Origin: Agarophyton chilense
Lineage: Eukaryota; Rhodophyta; Florideophyceae; Gracilariales; Gracilariaceae
Direction of reading: 5' to 3'
Length of the DNA stretch: 64,000 nucleotides
Assembly (NCBI GenBank): GCA_030374765.1
Contig: JARGXX010000088.1
Span: 2,046,001 to 2,110,000 of the forward strand
The notes under the pieces were generated by a model, which was not told where the DNA came from, made no database searches, and saw only the letters and a program-made list of their open reading frames with translations. How positions within the stretch are numbered: the first letter of the stretch is position 1; each line of letters opens with the position of its first letter. A program made the translations under genes and the position numbers. Below are positions 47,101 to 55,278 of this stretch, one piece after another.

Positions 47101-47834
47101 TCGTACAACGAGGACAAGGGCTGAACAACCCGAAGACCGTGTTGACGGGAATTGACTGAAACCATAACCTGGCTCTCCGGGGGTATGGTGACTGACGAGG
47201 CAACGCGTAGCTTCGTAGAATCCCGGTTCGCCGGTGTGGGTTCCTGCGCAGCAGGTAGAGGAACGTGTTTCCTCGATGCCCGCTTCAGCGGTTGACGAAC
47301 AATGGAGACGGTCAATCCGTCCTCAAGTTCCACCTGCTTAAGGCGTGGGCGGATGGCGTCGACAAACCTGTCGCAGTAGTCACATCCCAGTATAACTGGC
47401 GCGGCCAGCGAGCGGCACACAATAAAAGTTAGTTTAACCACCATCCGCCCTAGCCTGACGACCAGGTCGATCACACCAACCGTTTTCAACTGGTTGTTAT
47501 TGGCGTCTGAGACGTCGGGTACCGTTTCAGAACGGATGAGTGACCGCAATGGCGGGGGTAAAACCGATTCCACAATAAAGTTCGGCCCAGCACCTGTATC
47601 CAGGACATTGAGATATCTCACCATAAACTGCGTTTGCAGACCAAGGTCAGCGTAAACCTTGTAGTTACGCTTGGCCATTACCAAGACTCTATCCGGGATC
47701 CGGTTATTTCTAATCCGTATCCACGGTCGACGCAAAACACCGAGGTGTTTAGAGTCCGCGTCTGCGGTGTCCTTCCTTGTCAGGATTTTCACCGGGGAGC
47801 GAGGCATCGGCGCCTCGGGCGTCGTCAGCCTCAA
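44172..47834 (-). pseudogene. G1 pol: protease, RT, RNase H, integrase
   Basis: 1220 codons open. Protease VLDTGAGPNFI with the downstream AAPVILGCDYCDRFV. RT: QPPYRAGPKAREEEE, TALDANWGYWQVPV, MPFGLTNAPATF and the catalytic box CLVYLEDIIVFS, where Y-x-D-D is expected, so the first catalytic Asp is Glu. RNase H: YSIDTDASDHQVGCALF, VYTDHASLRWLL. Integrase: HLSHYPTLGGHSGG...CTQC zinc part; core AIDILGPLL, VLSDNGKQFAS, QVERFNRTL with D-D-E intact. The codon at 47834 is TTG in an open frame that continues upstream to the slippery site, so translation should enter by frameshift. TAA at 44172-44174 cuts off the integrase tail. Confidence 0.9.
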
Positions 47835-47847
47835 CTCTGAGGACGCC

Positions 47848-47882
47848 TCTCCCGAAGGGGAGACTCCCTCTATTCTTTTCCC
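47848..47882 (-). promoter_or_regulatory. Predicted -1 programmed frameshift signal, gag-pol
   Basis: Slippery heptamer G GGA AAA in gag frame (sense strand, 47882-47876), one codon before the gag TAG. After 12 nt a perfect hairpin TCTCCC-CTTC-GGGAGA (47863-47848) follows. Pol is in the -1 frame and open from the heptamer. The stimulator is short and its spacer longer than the usual 5-9 nt. Confidence 0.6.
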
Positions 47883-48643
47883 TGTACAGGGTCCTGGTCG
47901 GGCGAAGGCCCGACTTCCTCGGCAACGAGTGCATGATTCCGTTGCACGGTAGCTACCGCAGGAGCGGGTTGAGATCCACCAGCGTGGTTTGGCGCTGGTG
48001 CGGCGCGTGCCGGCTGAGCCAGTTTGTACCGAGAATTCGGAGTGTGAGCCAATGCGTTGGGGAAGTCCGTCTTCGCGCGGAGATATGACGTGAGTGGCAC
48101 GGAGCCCTTCTCCTGCGGGGAGAGGGCTTCGTAATTATCCACCACTCGCGCCATATCGCGTAGCGATAAAAGGCATTGCGGGGAGGTGTGCCCGCGCTCG
48201 TAGCACAAGTGGCACACCAACGTCACTCCCGCGTTTCGCGGTACGGCATTCCGAGCATCGGTGTATCTTCCGGGTTCCCGGTTTCGAACCCATCCAGGGC
48301 GCTGACTTCGTGTCATTCCGTTCGAGTACGGCATACGGGGGGCCGGAGTGCGGCGGTCATTAAGATAAAAGACCTGCCCGTTCTCCGTGTCCCTTGCGGT
48401 TGAGTCAACCGAGCCATCCGTCGTAGACGGTAATTCCGTTGTCGGAATAGATAAACCATCGTGATGGATGACATTCATATTGTCATAACCCTGTTTGGGG
48501 ATGCCATCCGTCGCAAATGACGGTGAAGAAGAGTCCGACTCAAGCAGCAATGCCTTAGCGGCCTTCGACCGGGTTCCCGGATTGCGTGCACGTAGTGCCT
48601 CTCCCTCTGCGCGGGCAAACTGTACGAGTTCAAGGTAGGTCAC
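47870..48643 (-). pseudogene. G1 gag, C-terminal part
   Basis: Reads YLELVQFARAEGEALRAR to SPDQDPVQGKE and stops at TAG 47870-47872. It is joined to the preceding gag piece by a deletion near 48650: G2 has about 65-75 residues here (RSYATGTAIQ to RALVAR) that G1 lacks, and the junction shifts the frame. The segment 48398-48580 packs eight perfect inverted repeats. Confidence 0.8.
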
Positions 48644-49800
48644 CTTCGGCTCTTGTTCTCTGGGAACGCAGGAGGTACTGCACGGCCTCGGGCCAGCAGG
48701 TCACACCTCCTTCGGAGGCTCGCGACGAGCCCCGAACCGACAAAAACTGATCTTCAGCGACACCTCGTAGAAAGTAGGGTAGCGCCACGTAGGCTTGTCC
48801 TTCGTTCATTCCGAGTATATCGGCTTCCGCTACAAAGCGGTGTAGGAAATCCAAGACCAGAATTGGATCATCCCCAGTAAACGACTGGTTACGAAGTGAA
48901 AGCCGCATCCGCTTGATGCAGTCTTTCACTTAAACCATGTCACGCGGTGTCCGACCTAAAGAGGAATCTTCTAGCCGGTAATACCGGTAGGACAGGAGTG
49001 TCCTGTACCGAGGGTTGGTGGGCTTCAAGGGTTTGAGGCCCGGATGTCGCCGACCCTTGGGGCGCAACCGGATGGCCCCGTAGGTGACAGAGGACCGCTT
49101 TGAGCGGGAAGAGCGCCCATAACGATCCTGTGGGTCATCGCTCACCGACGAATCGGAACTCTCCGAGTCACTCGGTTTACCGTCCGACTCAGATGATGAG
49201 TCGGACGGGTGTCCGTGCTTACGGTTAGAATCCTGGTTCTTCCGGCTCTTCCGGTTCCTCGACTGGGTCTCTCGATGAGAGACAACCGGTCTAGCCGCGT
49301 TTGCGGGCGAGATTAACGTCCTTTCGACCGACTCAAGTCGGCTTCGGAGACGCTGGAAGCGATTCTCCATACCTTCTGCGAAGGAAGACGGAGCGCCAGA
49401 ACACTCGAATAGTGTATTGACGTCCGACCGCAATACGCGGATATCCTCGGCTAACTCACTTGGAGGAGGATTAGCGAGGCTTTCTCGTAGAGAGGCGAAC
49501 TCCCTCGAGAGGGTATTGTGAGCAGCCCGCAGGGAGCGGAGCTTCTCTTCCAAGCGTACAATCCGCGCTTGGTCGACCAACCGCGGAGGCGGAGAAACCA
49601 CCGTTGCGACGGTCGTTAACCCGGAATCGGGCTGCGGGTCTTCAGTGCCGGTGACCGGTATCTCCCGGGAATCCGGTGTTGGAGCCAGGGCCTGTGGAAC
49701 ATCAGTGCCCCTGGCATGACCGCTTTGGCGGGAACGGCTGCGTGTTGCAGGAGGCTCCATGCTAGGCGGTTTCCTTGGCATTGGCCACACCGTCTCGACG
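48644..49800 (-). pseudogene. G1 gag, N-terminal and capsid parts
   Basis: A plausible start is MPRKPPSMEPPAT at about 49788; the frame is open further upstream. A coiled-coil-like segment (RLEEKLRSLRAAHNTLSREF) precedes a Ser/Asp/Arg-rich region. A TAA at 48930-48932 interrupts the frame, which continues KDCIKRMRLSLRNQSF, DPILVLDFLHRFVAEADILG to a deletion junction near 48650. The family is assigned by collinearity with G2 and position before pol. Confidence 0.75.
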
Positions 49801-49904
49801 GAAGAATAGAAAGCAAACCGGTGAGACCGGAGAAACCCCGTTAAACGGAAAACAACCTCAGAGAGGACACAAGCGGTCTTGACTTCTAAGTCGGGAGACC
49901 AATT

Positions 49905-50756
49905 TGTAGGACAATGCCTCCAAGGGGGAAAACCCACGAAGACGTCCAGATCTTCCTCTCACGAGGTAACCGGCGCGGTAGAGCCCTCCCAGGGATCGGC
50001 GCGCAATGCCGGGTGTAAGCCGGAGCCGAACCGTCGCGACGGGCGCAGGGAGGCTGAAAGAAGCCCAGAATATCCGCCGAAGCGGTGCTTGCGTATCCTC
50101 TGAGGAGGCAAAACCCACGAGAGTGGCGAGCACGACAGGTGTCAGTGCGAGCCGCAAGAGCGGGAATTGCTCAATGAAGGGGAGGAAAATGGGAACGGAG
50201 CCAAGAGGGCGAGGTTGACCACGAGTCGCAAAAGGGGACTCGGGAATAGCCGGCACTGCCGGGTGTAGCAAACCGTATACACGGGCGGAACCACGAAAGT
50301 GGGAATAGATACCCAACACACGAAGGCTGCTTGAACGTCCAAGGGGGTTGGGAAGCCGTACACCACGGGAAATCCCTCCGTAAGGAGTTGTATATCCGCA
50401 CAGGCCGTTCGATCCAGAGCCAAGATCTGGAAGACCAAGATCATCTTTGTTGGGGAGACTTTACTGGACCGGCGGCCGCGAGGCCGGCGGCCTAAGTACT
50501 GTAGTCACCGTAGAATAGAATAAATAAAGTCTATCCTAAATAGCTATATGTCTGTCTAACAAAGGGGCCAATCTGGCGGCAACGTGTCGCGCGGGCGCTG
50601 CGGCCACGTGTATGGCACCCGGTCCCGCCGGTGCATCACCGGCGTTCCGGCCATCGCCGTGAAAACCGATTACTCCTACTCATAACGAGGTTGCACGCCG
50701 GAGGCTCCGGAAAAAATTAAGTCCCCAAAAACCTCCCTGGAGGACGTTGCTCTTCA
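49905..50756 (-). repeat. 5' LTR of G1
   Basis: TGTAGGACAATGCC...GTTGCTCTTCA, 852 bp. It contains an 8-bp-stem perfect inverted repeat CGCCGGTG-CAT-CACCGGCG (50626-50644) and many shorter ones. Both minus frames stay open for 300-460 nt, probably a by-product of composition. Confidence 0.95.
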
Positions 50757-50777
50757 TGTCTGCCTCAATTCACCCAT

Positions 50778-51900
50778 ACGTTTCGTGAAGACCTCGTTGC
50801 TTAATAAAGGACATCTTTATATAAATAAAACAAATATAGACAAAAAGGCTTTTTTGTAACAAATAGACCAACTTTACTACGTGAAAATTCTCATCTTTTC
50901 CCAGAATTAAATTCTGTGCTCTTATCTCAACTCAGTGATATTTGTTTATTTAATAGTACATTTTGGGTGCAAATAGCTCCGAAAGCTACGATGGAGTCGT
51001 GTCAGTTCTGCAAAAGCTTTCGATTACTGCCAAAATCATGTTTTAGCGCATTTTTGTTTGTTCGTGTCATACTTGTCTGTACAAAGTAAATCAAAAGCGT
51101 ATCCTTAGCGTCATCACATCAGACTTTTCAATCGTTCCGTGCTCTTACCACAGATCAGGATACGGGTACCCACCTTCATTCTGCGCAGGGTCTATTTTTG
51201 CAGTCCAACATGCAGTTTCGAGCGGTCTTTTAGCTATTAGCTTTTCAAAGCTTAGAAAAGGCTTATAAAGAGCTTGATAGTAATCTTGAATAAATCTTGC
51301 ACTTTTCTTGAGGTGTCAAAATGATTTTATCGCATTTATGTTACGTTAAACGTTCGGGATCTCTAAATGTATTATGTGAGGGAAGAAAGAGCGAGTTTAG
51401 AAAATATGTCTTTACATCCACTAACATGACAGCGGTTTGCTCGTTAAGTGAGACGAGTTGCTTTCTGTTTTCTTTGTTGTCCGTCAGTTTTCGGAAATCG
51501 GGGAAATTGGGGCAAGTTGGGCTTGTCAATTTCAGGATTTCTGTCGATTTATGGTTCGAACGATTGCTCAAAATAATTGGGAAGCAGGGGGTGTTATCCG
51601 TGAAGTAGCCAATCACCGTCATACATAATTCGTTCACGCCGGATATCGACCAATCATGTAGTACTTGCGGCTTTCAGTTACCAATTGTAGCCTTTCTTCA
51701 GCTTCCGTAGTGGCCAATTATACGATGCTTGCGGCCTCTACACTTTCTCCTGTTACACTCGGCCACCATCTCGCCCTCTGATGCTCCCTCTCACACCCAC
51801 TCGCTCCCACGCAGCCTCACACGAGCGCCGTCTCTGTGAGGCACCGCCCTACCGTCTTTGAGCTGCGCGCTTTGCGTCTGCTGCCTAGTACCCCGCCGCC
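50778..51900. other. AT-rich intergenic region upstream of guanylyltransferase
   Basis: No gene recognised. A 98-codon minus frame (51341-51637) has no known motif. CCAAT boxes (GACCAATCATG near 51648, GGCCAATTATA near 51712) lie 190-250 bp before the next start codon and probably belong to its promoter. Confidence 0.4.
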
Positions 51901-53250
51901 ATGGCAGAATTGGGACTCAGCCCCGTGCCTCGCGGGGATCCCCTGCTGCGTCAGATTCACGAGCACTTTCAGAGTCTCATGCAAAAGGCCACCAACTCAC
52001 GGGAATCCATGTATCGCTTTCCCGGCACCATGCCTCTCACCCTGTCGCGCCGCCATTTCGGAATGATTGAGGCAAATGATTACGTCGCCCTCGAGAAATC
52101 AGATGGAACACGATATATGCTTTTCGCCGTCAACAACAACGTTTTGCTAATAGATCGTTCTATGAACTTTTACGCCGTCGAGCCTTACCCGCATATTCTT
52201 ACGCCTGGTTTTTCCGAGCAGCAGCAGGATACCATACTGGATGGAGAGCTCACTTGCAACATGATGACTCAGCAGTACGAATATCTTATCTACGATTGTA
52301 TTTCTATCAACGGCGACACCACAGTCGCTCAGAAGGGGTTTCGCGCCCGCATGGACGCTGCTGCGGTTTTCGTCGCCGCCCCTCGCTTGTGGGCCCCCTT
52401 CTGCTCCGGGCTTTTGCGTCTGCGCATCAAAGACTATTACGAAAAGAAAGATATCAGGCGCTTGTTTGCTTGCATTAAAAAAGATCATCATGGCCGATAT
52501 ATATACATAAACAATGACAGAAGAGACGGCATTCTATGCAATGAAAACGATGGTGTAATCCTTGCGCCTGTTGGTATTCCATATAAGACCAAAAAATGCG
52601 AAGCCTTACTCAAGTGGAAACCTCCACACCTCAACTCCATCGATTTCACCCTTCAATTGGAGCGCGCTCACGATGAGCGACGAAAAGTCCCCACCGTAAA
52701 ACCTTTCATCGCGTATAGGGGCGAGCGCGGCCTCATCAGGCTCAGAGAGGTCATCATTCCGTCCAAACAAAAACTAAAGTGGGCAGCAGAGTTCGATCGC
52801 TACAACGGAGCTGTAGTTGAACTATCCTACGACAAGCATGCTGGTGAATGGAGATTTCTTCGACTTCGCGATGACAAGGATGGCCCCAATTTTGCGTCAA
52901 CAGTTATTGACACCTTGGAAACAATTGTCGAATCTGTGGAAAGGGACGAGTTTTGTGGCCGACTTGAAAAAGCACGAAAACCCATTCCGGATCATGAACG
53001 CCAATTCGTTCAAGCCAATGCACAAAACCGCGAATGTTGCACTTTCCGTGACGACCTCTTTGACGAAAACAATCCTGATTACCTTGTAACTACCTCAATA
53101 TCATTAGTTCAAATCCCCCAAATGCGACCACCTCCGCGACGGCGGGATGGCGGACGACGAGGACATAGGAAGCCAGCTGCTGCAAATGGAGATGTGAAAG
53201 ATGGTAACAGTGGTGACCGCGTCCCCGTTAAGTATGTAGACGATGTTTAG
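51901..53250 (+). CDS. CEG1: mRNA capping enzyme, guanylyltransferase
   Basis: Transfers GMP from GTP to the 5' diphosphate end of nascent mRNA in the nucleus. The 449 residues carry the nucleotidyltransferase motifs in order: motif I EKSDGTRY with the GMP-accepting Lys66; motif III VLLIDRSMNFYAVE (81-94); motif IIIa/IV region DGEL (114-117), YDCIS (131-135) and NDGVIL (216-221); motif V LLKWKPP (236-242). An OB-fold follows with motif VI WRFLRLRDDKDGPN (317-330), then a basic C-terminal tail rich in Arg, Gly and Asn. There is no RNA triphosphatase domain, as in fungal Ceg1 and unlike the fused animal and plant enzymes, so the triphosphatase must be separate. No intron. The ATG at 51901 is in a GCCGCCATGG context that strongly supports it. 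Convergent with the AsnRS gene, 429 bp away. Confidence 0.93.
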   Translation: MAELGLSPVPRGDPLLRQIHEHFQSLMQKATNSRESMYRFPGTMPLTLSRRHFGMIEANDYVALEKSDGTRYMLFAVNNNVLLIDRSMNFYAVEPYPHILTPGFSEQQQDTILDGELTCNMMTQQYEYLIYDCISINGDTTVAQKGFRARMDAAAVFVAAPRLWAPFCSGLLRLRIKDYYEKKDIRRLFACIKKDHHGRYIYINNDRRDGILCNENDGVILAPVGIPYKTKKCEALLKWKPPHLNSIDFTLQLERAHDERRKVPTVKPFIAYRGERGLIRLREVIIPSKQKLKWAAEFDRYNGAVVELSYDKHAGEWRFLRLRDDKDGPNFASTVIDTLETIVESVERDEFCGRLEKARKPIPDHERQFVQANAQNRECCTFRDDLFDENNPDYLVTTSISLVQIPQMRPPPRRRDGGRRGHRKPAAANGDVKDGNSGDRVPVKYVDDV

Positions 53251-53679
53251 CATTGTTTAACAGAAACCGGCGTCATGAACTGGGCTAGATCCAGTACATG
53301 CGCTCAAATATCAAGAGTCACCTCTTGCTTATCCAGGTGCTTGTCGCAATCTTCGCCATATCCACTGGGTTGAGCCCGTATGTTTCCTCTCACAGAACGG
53401 GCTGAGGTGTCTCGTTATTGTGTAGCGAACAATTCTTAGGCCCAGCAGAGTCAAACAGAACACGAAGACGTACTTTACAGAGTATTACAGTCGTTTCTAA
53501 TCAAGAACTCCTATAAATGTTATCTCTCCGTTCGTTCGTTGTGTGAAGTCGAGCCTGGCTCCATCCACCTTTACTGATGACGCTCATGCTTTGGACAGGA
53601 CATGCGAAGCACTTCCTAAGCCAAGCTCTGAGCTCCCGTGAAATGATATTGACAGCTCGAGTTGTATCGATTTGGGTTC
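53251..53679. other. Convergent intergenic spacer
   Basis: Both 3' ends face this 429-bp stretch. No gene, repeat or strong terminator is seen. Confidence 0.5.
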
Positions 53680-55278
53680 TCACGGAGAGATACGTCCGCG
53701 GTAACGAGGGTAGAGACAAGCGTCACGAATATGGTGAATGCCGAGAATAGCGCAAATAAATCTCTCCAATCCAAGGCCATAGCCTCCATGCGGGCACGAA
53801 CCATACTTCCTCTGGTCAGTAAACCAATAGTACGGAGCGGGATCCATGTCTTCCTTTTTGTAAGCTTCCATGAGTTCATCTGCTTTCCACATACGCATTG
53901 ATCCACCTACAACTTCTCCTACACCTGGTAGCAAGAGATCGACCGACTCAGTTAAACGCCTGTCATCGTCACACTTTTGCATGTAGAAACTCTTCAACGT
54001 CGCTGGGAATTTGATGAGCATGATAGGACGGTTTATTTGATCAGTCATCTCTCGCTCGGGTTTCTCCGGAATATCGTCCCCAAACTCGAAGTGCTCTTTC
54101 AATTCGGGATCTTTAAAAATCTCGTGATCGCGACAGTACTTAACTGCATCCTCATAGGTCATTCTTAAGAACGGCCTCTCCAACTTTGGCATGGGTTTCC
54201 CTGCAGACGCCCGCAAAAATGTATCCATTTCACCATCCATTTTTTTTTGCACCCTCTCAATGACATCACAGACAAGATCCTCAATTGTTTCTAGTAAATC
54301 TTCAAATGTAATGAATGGGCGTTCAGCCTCGATATGATGAAATTCAGCCAAATGACGTCGGGTCTGACTCTTTTCCGCCCTATAACTGGGAAGGATACAA
54401 AAACAATCATTCACTGCGGGGATGCCAGTTTCCAAGTACAACTGAGAGCTCTGCGTCAGAAAACCCTGGTCTTCAAAGTACTCGAAATTAAACAACGTAG
54501 AACCTCCTTCGCACTGAGTGTTAACAAGAGTAGGTGGCGAAAGTTCAGTGTAACCGCGATCAAAGAAGTGTTCTCTGAAACAGTGGGTAATGATCGAACG
54601 CATCCTCATGATAGAGGATGCTTTTGAACCCCTAAGAACAAGGTGACGTTGGTTCATGAGAATATCAGGGTTGCTGTCTTTGGTGAAAAGCATGTCAATG
54701 TCGGCACAGCTAGCCCCCACCAACTCCCAATAGTCGGCAGCGAGCTCATAGCCCGGGAAAGAACCTTGAGCGCGACCCTGATCATCCTCAATCCACTTTC
54801 CGTAGACAGCAATAGCGGCCTCGCGATACAAGGTGGCCGCTTCGTACGTCATGCACATGTTACCCGTAAGAACAACTTGGGCAAATCCAGTACCATCACG
54901 TAAATCAATGAACCACAACTTTTTTCCATCCGCACGAAGATGATGAACCCATCCGTAGACTTTGACACGCTGATCGATACATTTAGGCAAGTCTCTGATC
55001 TTCACTTGCTCAGCTTTGGGTAGAGAAGGATCCTGTTCAATTTTGATCTGTCTTGCACGTTCTAAACGCGCTGCATTCTCAGCGACAGCTCGTTCCCGAG
55101 CCTCCTCTTCTTTGCGGGATTTGTCTTGGGCTTTCTTCTCCAACTTCAACCACTTCTTACGTGCGGTCGCACTCATCTTGGCGCGGTCCTCATCGGACAT
55201 TTCGATGAAAGTTTCCAATGTCATCTTCTGAAAATCACCGTCCTCCACGGTTGGAGCAGATTCTGTGACTGGGGCCAT
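53680..55278 (-). CDS. NARS1: Cytosolic asparaginyl-tRNA synthetase
   Basis: Charges tRNA-Asn with asparagine in the cytosol. 532 residues, intron-less. A charged, Lys/Glu/Arg-rich N-terminal extension (about 1-95, coiled-coil-like, MSATARKKWLKLEKKAQ) precedes the OB-fold anticodon-binding domain (VKVYGWVHHLRADGK, FIDLRDGTGFAQVVL). The class IIb catalytic core has QCEGGSTLFNFEYF, motif 2 SYRAEKSQTRRHLAEFHHIEAE split around residues 300-325, and motif 3 GGYGLGLERF (498-507). The Asn-specific sequence around PYYWFTDQRKYGSCPHGG and the end CLYPRYRGRISP follow eukaryotic NARS1 and not aspartyl enzymes. Start MAPVTESAP at 55278. Convergent with the guanylyltransferase gene. Confidence 0.95.
   Translation of the reverse strand: MAPVTESAPTVEDGDFQKMTLETFIEMSDEDRAKMSATARKKWLKLEKKAQDKSRKEEEARERAVAENAARLERARQIKIEQDPSLPKAEQVKIRDLPKCIDQRVKVYGWVHHLRADGKKLWFIDLRDGTGFAQVVLTGNMCMTYEAATLYREAAIAVYGKWIEDDQGRAQGSFPGYELAADYWELVGASCADIDMLFTKDSNPDILMNQRHLVLRGSKASSIMRMRSIITHCFREHFFDRGYTELSPPTLVNTQCEGGSTLFNFEYFEDQGFLTQSSQLYLETGIPAVNDCFCILPSYRAEKSQTRRHLAEFHHIEAERPFITFEDLLETIEDLVCDVIERVQKKMDGEMDTFLRASAGKPMPKLERPFLRMTYEDAVKYCRDHEIFKDPELKEHFEFGDDIPEKPEREMTDQINRPIMLIKFPATLKSFYMQKCDDDRRLTESVDLLLPGVGEVVGGSMRMWKADELMEAYKKEDMDPAPYYWFTDQRKYGSCPHGGYGLGLERFICAILGIHHIRDACLYPRYRGRISP

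Larger units (their letters stand above)
39580..50756 (-). mobile_element. Ty3/gypsy chromovirus-like element G1, complete ends
   Basis: 11,177 bp, minus strand. LTRs at 39580-40432 (3') and 49905-50756 (5'). Target duplication TGTCT at 39575-39579 and 50757-50761. PPT-like GAAGGGGGTGGA precedes the 3' LTR; a candidate primer site (TGGTCTCCCGACTTAGAAG) follows the 5' LTR. Order: gag, -1 overlap, pol (protease-RT-RNaseH-integrase), extended integrase tail with chromodomain, a 2.2-kb 3' region carrying an opposite-strand reading frame, 3' LTR. By eye the two LTRs differ at about 20-25 positions. Gag stop, gag deletion, pol stops and YLED mark it as inactive. Confidence 0.95.

Noticed and set aside
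49858-50444. Long overlapping open frames in the G1 LTR as coding genes
   Set aside because: They recur in both LTRs in two frames, lack motifs, and are explained by GC-rich, stop-poor composition.
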